Source: Muribaculaceae bacterium (GTDB taxonomy: Bacteria > Bacteroidota > Bacteroidia > Bacteroidales > Muribaculaceae). Taken from it: a stretch of 8,986 bases of DNA. The stretch is from the NCBI GenBank assembly GCA_902836725.1, contig CADFRV010000098.1, positions 1 to 8,986 on the forward strand. Direction: 5' to 3'. The position numbers and the translations under genes were made by a program. Below the pieces are notes generated by a model, which saw only the letters and a list, made by a program, of their open reading frames with translations, searched no databases and was not told the DNA's origin. Of the stretch, positions 1 to 5,833 are shown piece after piece (positions within the stretch are counted from its first letter, which is position 1; each line of letters starts with the position of its first letter).

Positions 1-50
1 GTACGCGTCTGGGGGGCGTGAGGTCGCTAGTTCGAGTCTAGTCACCCCGA
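1..50 (+). tRNA. tRNA-Pro (anticodon GGG), 3' part only
   Basis: The 5' half lies outside the window. The anticodon stem is 4-8 paired with 16-20, and the 7-base loop 9-15 reads C-T-GGG-G-G, giving anticodon GGG at 11-13 with U33 and G37, as expected for proline tRNAs. The T stem is 26-30 paired with 38-42 around loop TTCGAGT (31-37). The acceptor 3' strand CACCCCG (43-49) would pair with a CGGGGTG 5' end, typical of tRNA-Pro, and the discriminator base is A (50). CCA is not encoded (CAA follows), so it must be added after transcription. The identity rests on the anticodon and acceptor; the D arm cannot be inspected. Confidence 0.9.
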
Positions 51-57
51 CAAAACG

Positions 58-93
58 AAAATGCTTGTAGCTTTCCGCCGCAAGCATTTTTTT
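58..93 (+). terminator. Intrinsic terminator of the tRNA-Pro transcript
   Basis: The inverted repeat ATGCTTG (61-67) and CAAGCAT (81-87) is extended by AAA (58-60) pairing with TTT (88-90). It is followed directly by an unbroken run of T to position 93 and a further T-rich stretch. It sits 8 bases after the tRNA 3' end, so it most likely ends the tRNA transcript and isolates it from the operon downstream. Confidence 0.85.
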
Positions 94-232
94 CTTTTAC
101 CCCTCCTCTCAGCTGCCACCCAGACAGTGCGCCACAGTATAGCGCAACAGTTAAAATTATCTAATTTAGGCAGAATAATTGTTAAATATTGGCTATCCAT
201 ACACTAAACCGTACCCTCTGCAGGGGCCACAG
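94..232. other. Spacer between tRNA terminator and operon promoter
   Basis: No gene or convincing regulatory site was seen here. A short inverted repeat, TGCGC (128-132) and GCGCA (142-146), has a 9-base loop and no T tract. An AT-rich patch around 150-195 contains TAATTTAG, which misses the -7 consensus. With the leader downstream, this makes about 306 bases without a gene between the tRNA and rimP. Confidence 0.6.
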
Positions 233-264
233 TTTGCAGAAATGGAAATAAAGTCGTAAATTTG
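233..264 (+). promoter_or_regulatory. Bacteroidota-type promoter of the rimP-nusA-infB-folK operon
   Basis: TTTG at 233-236 and TAAATTTG at 257-264 match the Bacteroides -33 (TTTG) and -7 (TAnnTTTG) elements, with a 20-base spacer in the usual 19-21 range. Transcription should start a few bases after 264, around 268-272. That places the start on top of the ATG at 267, which therefore cannot serve as the rimP start in this transcript. Both elements match fully; the exact transcription start is inferred. Confidence 0.85.
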
Positions 265-277
265 CGATGAAGTTATC

Positions 278-301
278 GGAGGAGGCTGCAAGGCTTCCTC
301 C
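278..301 (+). promoter_or_regulatory. Leader hairpin 1 of the rimP operon, attenuator-like
   Basis: GGAGGAGGC (278-286) pairs with GCTTCCTCC (293-301) over 9 base pairs, including one G-U, around a 6-base loop. It is followed by ATTTGTT (302-308), a modest U-rich tract. It lies about 8 bases after the inferred transcription start and well before the rimP ATG at 357. It could be a leaky terminator (attenuator), a 5' stabilising hairpin or a protein-binding site. No alternative antiterminator pairing was obvious. Confidence 0.55.
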
Positions 302-310
302 ATTTGTTAT

Positions 311-333
311 GTGGCGCGCATTATGCGTGCCGC
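311..333 (+). promoter_or_regulatory. Leader hairpin 2 of the rimP operon
   Basis: GTGGCGCGCA (311-320) pairs with TGCGTGCCGC (324-333) over 10 base pairs, with two G-U pairs and a TTA triloop. It follows hairpin 1 after a 9-base U-rich linker and ends 23 bases before the rimP start codon. There is no T tract behind it, so a terminator is unlikely. A structured leader or a translational or antitermination element is more plausible. Confidence 0.5.
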
Positions 334-356
334 GTGCGAATCAAAACAGATCACTG

Positions 357-824
357 ATGATAGACAAAGAGTTGCTGAGACAGTCGGTGGAGAAAGCCAT
401 CGCAGACACCGATCTTTTTATCGTGGACATAAAGGTGTCGCCGCAGAACAGTATAACGGTAGAGCTTGATTCACCCGGCAGTATCGACATTGATACCTGT
501 GCCTCGGTGACACGCGCCATCGAAAAAGACTTCGACCGCGACGTGGAGGACTATGACCTCGAGGTGGGATCGGCCGGCCTGACCGCCCCCTTCAAAGTGC
601 GCGGCCAGTACCTGAAGAACATAGGCAACGACATAGAGATGCTTACATGCGACGGCCGTAAGCTCCAGGCGGTGCTCACCGCCGTCGGCGACGAGGATTT
701 CACGTTTGAATATCCGGTGAAATACAAGGAGCCGGGAGCCAAGCGCCCCACAGTGGTGATGCAGTCGGAGACCCTCCCATTCACCGGCGTGAAGCAGGTA
801 AGATACCTTCTCTCCTTCAAATAA
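357..824 (+). CDS. rimP: Ribosome maturation factor RimP
   Basis: RimP binds the free 30S subunit and helps its late assembly in the cytoplasm. The product is 155 residues, the usual size for the family. The N-terminal alpha/beta domain spans about residues 1-80 and includes the family segment LEVGSAGLTAPF (68-79), the counterpart of LEVSSPG in other RimPs. The C-terminal SH3-like domain spans about 85-155. ATG 357 was chosen because the protein then begins MIDKELL, as RimPs do. An in-frame ATG at 267 would add 30 unconserved residues and sits at the inferred transcription start. It is first in the operon with nusA (65-base gap), the usual bacterial order. Confidence 0.93.
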   Translation: MIDKELLRQSVEKAIADTDLFIVDIKVSPQNSITVELDSPGSIDIDTCASVTRAIEKDFDRDVEDYDLEVGSAGLTAPFKVRGQYLKNIGNDIEMLTCDGRKLQAVLTAVGDEDFTFEYPVKYKEPGAKRPTVVMQSETLPFTGVKQVRYLLSFK

Positions 825-889
825 CCCCCGCGCGGCTACAGGCCGCCACCCCGGACAAAACAGACAATAACAATTACCATTTTATACCC

Positions 890-2254
890 ATGGCTAAAAA
901 AGAGGAAACTCCAAATATGGTGGAGCAGTTCGCCATATTCAAAGAACTGAAAAATATCGACAAGACAACCATGATCAGCGTGCTCGAAGAGTCGTTCCGC
1001 AACGTGCTTGCCAAGATGTTCGGCACCGACGAGAACCTCGACGTGATCATGAACCCTGACAAGGGTGACGTGCAGATATTCCAGAACCTTGTGGTCGTGC
1101 CCGACGGCGAGGTGGAGAATCCCAACCTGCAGATATCGCTCACCGACGCCCGCGCCGACGACGATCCCGAGGTGGAGATCGGCGAGGAGCACACCAAAGA
1201 GATTATCTTTGCCGATTTCGGCCGGCGCGCCATCCTCACACTGCGCCAGACCCTCCAGTCGAAGATACTCGAGCTGCAGAAAGAGGCTATCTACGCCAAA
1301 TTCAAGGATCTCGAAGGTGAGCTCGTGACAGGCGAGGTGTACCAGACATGGTCGCGCGAGACCCTGCTGCTCGACGACGACAAGAACGAGCTGCTCCTCC
1401 CCAAGAACCAGGCCATCCCCGGCGATTTCTTCCGCAAGGGTGAGACAGTGCGCGCCGTGATAGCCAACGTGGACAACGCCAACAACAACCCCAAGATCAC
1501 CGTGTCGCGCACCAACGAGAACTTCCTGCGCCGCCTTTTCGAGCTTGAGGTGCCCGAGATCAACGAAGGTCTCATCAGCATCCGCGCTGTGGCCCGCATC
1601 CCGGGCGAACGCGCCAAAATAGCCGTGGAGAGCTACGACGACCGCATCGACCCCGTAGGCGCATGCGTAGGCGTGAAAGGAAGCCGCATCCACGGTATCG
1701 TGCGCGAGCTGCGCAACGAGAATATCGACGTGATCAACTTCACCAACAACCCGACACTCTTCATACAGCGCGCCCTCTCCCCCGCACGCATATCCTCCAT
1801 CCGCATCGACGAGGAGGAGAAGAAAGCCGAAGTGTTCCTGAAACCTGACCAGGTGTCGCTCGCCATCGGCAAAGGTGGCCTCAACATCAAGCTCGCATCC
1901 ATGCTCACAGGCTATGTGATCGACGTATACCGCGACACCGACGAGACATACGAGGAGGATATCTACCTCGACGAATTCAAGGACGAGATAGAGGAATGGA
2001 TCATCGACGCCCTCAAGGATATGGGATGCGTGACCGCCAAGAGCGTGCTCAACACCCCGCGCGAGGACCTCATCAACAAGGCCGACCTCGAGGAGCAGAC
2101 CGTGGACGACGTGCTCGCCATACTCCGCGCCGAGTTCGAGGATGATGACAACGACGCCGCTGCCGCTGCCGACACCCCCTCCGACGCCTGCGCCGAGACC
2201 TCTGATCCTGCCGCCGACATAGCCGCAGCCGCCGACGGGGAGACCCGGGAATAA
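890..2254 (+). CDS. nusA: Transcription termination/antitermination factor NusA
   Basis: NusA binds RNA polymerase and nascent RNA, promoting pausing and modulating termination and antitermination. In this 454-residue protein the polymerase-binding N domain covers about 1-130 and an S1 domain about 142-205 (GELVTGEVY onward). KH1 covers about 238-290, with its GVKG loop at 261-264. KH2 has its GKGG loop at 327-330 inside AIGKGGLNIK. A helix-hairpin-helix-like region (about 360-416) follows. The last 35 or so residues are an Asp/Ala-rich, probably disordered tail, whereas E. coli NusA (495 residues) ends in two acidic repeat domains. The gap after rimP holds a small hairpin (832-846) without a T tract. 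An A/T-rich stretch rather than a Shine-Dalgarno sequence precedes the ATG. Confidence 0.97.
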   Translation: MAKKEETPNMVEQFAIFKELKNIDKTTMISVLEESFRNVLAKMFGTDENLDVIMNPDKGDVQIFQNLVVVPDGEVENPNLQISLTDARADDDPEVEIGEEHTKEIIFADFGRRAILTLRQTLQSKILELQKEAIYAKFKDLEGELVTGEVYQTWSRETLLLDDDKNELLLPKNQAIPGDFFRKGETVRAVIANVDNANNNPKITVSRTNENFLRRLFELEVPEINEGLISIRAVARIPGERAKIAVESYDDRIDPVGACVGVKGSRIHGIVRELRNENIDVINFTNNPTLFIQRALSPARISSIRIDEEEKKAEVFLKPDQVSLAIGKGGLNIKLASMLTGYVIDVYRDTDETYEEDIYLDEFKDEIEEWIIDALKDMGCVTAKSVLNTPREDLINKADLEEQTVDDVLAILRAEFEDDDNDAAAAADTPSDACAETSDPAADIAAAADGETRE

Positions 2255-2347
2255 CACCGCGGCGCACGGCATCACTCCCCCCCTCCCGGTCCATGCGGAA
2301 CCACGCCTCTCTATCCTGAATCCCAAAGACAATATTAAAACCATTTC

Positions 2348-5317
2348 ATGGCGAGAATTAAAATAAGCAAAGTAGCAAGAGACCTCAATGTGGCGCTTCC
2401 CACAGTGGTGGAATTCCTGCGAGGTAAAAACATCACTGTAGACGACAACCCCAATGCACGCATAGAGCAGGAGGTCGCCGATCTGTTGGTAAAAGAATTC
2501 AAGAGCGACAAAGACCTCAAAAGCAAGTCGCAGGAGTTTACCAACACCCGCGGTGTGAAGACCAAGCCATCCACTTCACGGACACCGGAGGAGATCAAGG
2601 TCGAGACACAGATCAACCGACCGAAAATTCTGGGCAAGATTGAACTTGACCGTCACGGGAACCCCGTAAGACCGCAGCCCGCAACGCAGGAACCTGAAAA
2701 AGCTCCCGCTCCTCCCGCCATGACCAAACCGGAAGAGAAGCCGGCACCCGCAGCCGAAGCTCCCGCACAGCGCGAAGAGCATGCCGCACCGGCGCCGGCT
2801 GCCGAAACTTCCGCACCCGCACCCGCACCCGCACCTGTAGCTCCCAAAGCGGAGACGAAACCTGCTGAACCGGCGCAAGAGAAGCCCATTAAGGCAGACG
2901 CGCCCAAAGCAACCGCCCCGGCGGCAACAAAGGAGGCAGCCCCCGAAAAACCGCAGGCGCCTGCCGCACAGCGCGAGACACCGAAAGCCCCCGCACAGAA
3001 ACCGGAGACTCCCAAGCCTGTCGCTGAAGCAGCTCCGGCACCTGAAGCGGAAACAAAAGAGAAAGAGGAGGAGATCTTCACTCTCGGACTTCCGCAGGAC
3101 CGTCCGACCATCAACGTGATCGGCAAGATCGACCTCTCCACCATAAACCAGAGCACCCGCCCCAAGAAGAAGAGCAAGGAGGAACGCCGCAACGAGCGTA
3201 TCGCCAAAGCCAACGGAGGCAATGCCGGAAACGGAGAGGGGGACCGCAAGAAACGCAAGCGTATCGGCGGCAAGGAGAAGATCGATATCGAGAAGAGCGC
3301 CAACCAGCAGCAGGGTGGCGGCAACGGCAATGGCGGCGGACGCGGTGGCGAACGCCGTGAGCGCGGAAACAACAAGGAGCGCAACCGCCGCAACAACACC
3401 CCTGTGCACACCGAGGTAAACGAGGAGGATGTACAGAAACAGGTAAAAGAGGTGCTCGCCCGCCTCACCGCCAAAGGACAGAAACGCGGTGTGAAATGGC
3501 GCAAGGAGAAACGCGAGGCCAACGCCGAACGTGAGCGCGAACTGGCCGAACAGGAAGCGGCAGAAAGCAAGATCCTGAAGCTCACCGAGTTCGTGACCGC
3601 CAACGACCTGGCATCCATGATGGATGTGCCCATCAACAAGGTTATCGGCACATGCATGAACCTCGGCGTGATGGTATCGATCAACCAACGCCTTGATGCC
3701 GAGACCATCAACATCGTGGCCGAGGAGTTCGGCTTCAAGACCGAATTTGTATCGGCCGAAGTGGTCGAGGCCATCCAGCAGGAGGAGGACAGCGAGGAAG
3801 ATCTCCTTTCGCGTCCGCCGATCGTGACCGTGATGGGCCACGTGGACCACGGCAAGACATCGCTCCTTGACTATATCCGCAAAGCCAACGTGATAGCCGG
3901 AGAAGCCGGCGGCATCACACAGCATATAGGCGCCTACAACGTGAAACTCGCCGACGGACGCCACATCACATTTCTCGACACCCCCGGCCACGAGGCATTT
4001 ACCGCCATGCGTGCCCGCGGTGCGAAGGTCACCGACCTCTGCATCATCATCGTCGCCGCCGACGACGACGTGATGCCCCAGACGGTGGAGGCCATAAACC
4101 ACGCGAGCGCGGCAGGTGTGCCCATCGTGTTCGCCATCAACAAGATAGACAAGCCGGCTGCCAACCCCGACAAGATCAAGGAACAGCTCGCCGCCATGAA
4201 CTATCTGGTGGAGGAATGGGGCGGCAAATACCAGTCGCAGGATATCTCGGCGAAGAAAGGTATCGGAGTAGAGGAACTGCTCGAGAAAGTGCTGCTCGAA
4301 GCCGAGATGCTCGACCTCAAGGCAAACCCGAACCGCAATGCCACCGGCTCCATCATAGAATCGTCGCTCGACAAGGGACGCGGCTACGTGGCGACAGTGC
4401 TCGTGCAGAACGGTACTCTCCGCCAGGGCGACATCATCCTCGCAGGGACGCACTACGGCAAGATCAAGGCTATGTTCAACGAGCGTAACCAGCGCATCAA
4501 AGAGGCAGGCCCCGCCGAACCGACCCTGATACTTGGCCTGGACGGCGCTCCCACCGCCGGCGACACATTCAACGTGCTCGACTCCGAACAGGAGGCACGC
4601 GAGATCGCCAACAAGCGCCAGCAGCTGCAGCGCGAGCTCGGCATGCGCACCTCAAAGCGCCTCACCCTCGACGATATCGCGCGCCGTCAGGCTCTCGGAT
4701 CGTTCCAGGAGCTCAACATCATCGTCAAAGGCGACGTGGACGGCTCCATCGAGGCACTCAGCGACTCGCTCATCAAGCTCTCCACACCGGAGGTACAGGT
4801 CAATGTGCTCCACAAGGCTGTGGGAGAGATCTCCGAGAGCGACGTGACCCTGGCCGCCGCATCCGACGCCATCATCATTGGCTTCCAGGTGCGCCCGTCG
4901 CAGGCGGCACGCCGCGAGGCAGAGCGCGAAGGTGTGGAGATACGTCTCTACTCTGTGATCTACCAGGCCATAGAGGAGGTGAAAGACGCCATGGCCGGCA
5001 TGCTCGCACCGGAAGTGCGCGAGGAGATCACCGGTACCGCCGAAGTGCTCGAGACATACAAGATCTCGAAAGTCGGCACCATCGCCGGCGCCCTTGTGCG
5101 TGAAGGCAAGATCAAGCGCAGCAACAAAGTGCGCCTCATCCGCGAAGGTATCGTGCGCTATACAGGCGAGCTCGGTTCGCTCAAACGCTTCAAGGACGAT
5201 GCCAAGGAGGTGGTCGCAGGTCTCGAGTGCGGTCTCTCCATCCAGGGCTACAACGATATCCAGACCGGCGACATCATCGAGGGATTCGAGGAGATCGAGG
5301 TATCCCGCACACTCTGA
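2348..5317 (+). CDS. infB: Translation initiation factor IF-2
   Basis: IF-2 is the GTPase that brings initiator tRNA to the 30S subunit and promotes subunit joining. At 989 residues it is long because of its N-terminal half: an IF2_N module (about 1-55), a Pro/Ala/Lys/Glu-rich linker (about 108-240), and a basic Gly/Arg/Asn-rich stretch (about 270-350). A second IF2_N-like module (about 410-468) follows. The G domain shows G1 GHVDHGKTS (497-505), switch I GGITQHIGA (521-529), G3 DTPGHEAF (544-551), G4 NKID (598-601) and G5 SAKKG (634-638). Domain II follows, then domain III with GDVDGSIEAL (795-804). The tRNA-binding C2 domain is about 893-985. All GTPase motifs are intact. It begins 93 bases after nusA, preceded by an A-rich AATATTAAAACC stretch. 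Confidence 0.98.
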   Translation: MARIKISKVARDLNVALPTVVEFLRGKNITVDDNPNARIEQEVADLLVKEFKSDKDLKSKSQEFTNTRGVKTKPSTSRTPEEIKVETQINRPKILGKIELDRHGNPVRPQPATQEPEKAPAPPAMTKPEEKPAPAAEAPAQREEHAAPAPAAETSAPAPAPAPVAPKAETKPAEPAQEKPIKADAPKATAPAATKEAAPEKPQAPAAQRETPKAPAQKPETPKPVAEAAPAPEAETKEKEEEIFTLGLPQDRPTINVIGKIDLSTINQSTRPKKKSKEERRNERIAKANGGNAGNGEGDRKKRKRIGGKEKIDIEKSANQQQGGGNGNGGGRGGERRERGNNKERNRRNNTPVHTEVNEEDVQKQVKEVLARLTAKGQKRGVKWRKEKREANAERERELAEQEAAESKILKLTEFVTANDLASMMDVPINKVIGTCMNLGVMVSINQRLDAETINIVAEEFGFKTEFVSAEVVEAIQQEEDSEEDLLSRPPIVTVMGHVDHGKTSLLDYIRKANVIAGEAGGITQHIGAYNVKLADGRHITFLDTPGHEAFTAMRARGAKVTDLCIIIVAADDDVMPQTVEAINHASAAGVPIVFAINKIDKPAANPDKIKEQLAAMNYLVEEWGGKYQSQDISAKKGIGVEELLEKVLLEAEMLDLKANPNRNATGSIIESSLDKGRGYVATVLVQNGTLRQGDIILAGTHYGKIKAMFNERNQRIKEAGPAEPTLILGLDGAPTAGDTFNVLDSEQEAREIANKRQQLQRELGMRTSKRLTLDDIARRQALGSFQELNIIVKGDVDGSIEALSDSLIKLSTPEVQVNVLHKAVGEISESDVTLAAASDAIIIGFQVRPSQAARREAEREGVEIRLYSVIYQAIEEVKDAMAGMLAPEVREEITGTAEVLETYKISKVGTIAGALVREGKIKRSNKVRLIREGIVRYTGELGSLKRFKDDAKEVVAGLECGLSIQGYNDIQTGDIIEGFEEIEVSRTL
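2811..2834 (+). repeat. infB: Four tandem CCGCAC hexamers inside infB
   Basis: Four perfect copies of CCGCAC encode an Ala-Pro alternation in the disordered linker of IF-2 (around residues 155-163). The unit is six bases, so gain or loss of copies stays in frame and would only change linker length. Confidence 0.85.
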
Positions 5318-5350
5318 TCCAGACAGACAGTCACATACCGCTACAGTCAA

Positions 5351-5827
5351 TTGGCGACAGCGCATGTAAACATAGGATCCAATCTCGGCGACAGCCGCTC
5401 GCTCATAGAGCGCGCTGTGGCCGGGATTTCTTTTTTACCGCATGTGGTATCGGTACGGCGGTCCGGTTTTATGGAAAGCGAACCGTGGGGATATGAGAGC
5501 ACACACCGCTTTCTAAACATAGGGGTGGAACTTACCGTGAGCTGCGGAGCAGAGGAACTGTTCGGCGACCTGATGGAAATACAATGCAATATCTGCGCCG
5601 ACAGCCACCGCAATGCCGCGGGAGGATATGCCGACCGCATGATCGACATTGACCTTATCTACTATGAGGGCCTTGTTTTAGATACCCCCTCCCTTACACT
5701 CCCCCATCCGCGCATGCATCTGCGCGATTTCGTGCTGCAACCAGTAGCGGAACTTGCCCCCGCATGGCGGCATCCCCGGCTCCATCTTACCGCCGGCGAA
5801 ATGCTTGCAGCCCTGAAAGATAAGTAG
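5351..5827 (+). CDS. folK: 2-amino-4-hydroxy-6-hydroxymethyldihydropteridine pyrophosphokinase (HPPK)
   Basis: HPPK transfers pyrophosphate from ATP to 6-hydroxymethyl-7,8-dihydropterin, the step before dihydropteroate synthase in folate synthesis. The 158 residues match the family (E. coli 159). Visible motifs are the N-terminal GSNLGD (9-14), RRSGFMESEPWG (36-47) and HRFLNIGVEL (52-61). R96 and the metal-binding pair D99/D101 lie in DRMIDIDLIYY (95-105). LPHPRMHLRDFVLQPV (117-132) closes the set. The GR-x-R segment usual after the conserved Glu (E76 here) is not recognisable; CNICADSHR stands there. The start is TTG: in frame there is no ATG or GTG between the infB stop and this codon. The frame is the same as infB, 33 bases after its TGA. 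It is probably the last gene of the operon. Confidence 0.92.
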   Translation: MATAHVNIGSNLGDSRSLIERAVAGISFLPHVVSVRRSGFMESEPWGYESTHRFLNIGVELTVSCGAEELFGDLMEIQCNICADSHRNAAGGYADRMIDIDLIYYEGLVLDTPSLTLPHPRMHLRDFVLQPVAELAPAWRHPRLHLTAGEMLAALKDK

Positions 5828-5833
5828 AACGGC

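Noticed and set aside
1..60. tRNA-Pro 3' end as an attachment site for an integrated element
   Set aside because: It is followed by its own terminator and a core housekeeping operon; there is no integrase and no second copy of the tRNA end in the window.
267..356. N-terminal extension of rimP from ATG 267
   Set aside because: The ATG coincides with the inferred transcription start, and the extra residues are encoded across two strong hairpins and do not resemble RimP.
832..846. Hairpin GCGGC / GCCGC between rimP and nusA as a terminator
   Set aside because: Only 5 bp with no T tract behind it; a terminator here would split a classical operon.
836..2344. Long open frame of about 500 codons antisense to nusA
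   Set aside because: It mirrors the G+C-rich third codon positions of nusA, has a low-complexity Gly/Val/His-rich product without recognisable domains, and nusA itself is unambiguous.
2576..4453. Long open frame of about 625 codons antisense to infB
   Set aside because: Same codon-bias artefact opposite intact IF-2 motifs; the product is Leu/Gly/Cys/His-rich with no known domain and no promoter was seen for it.
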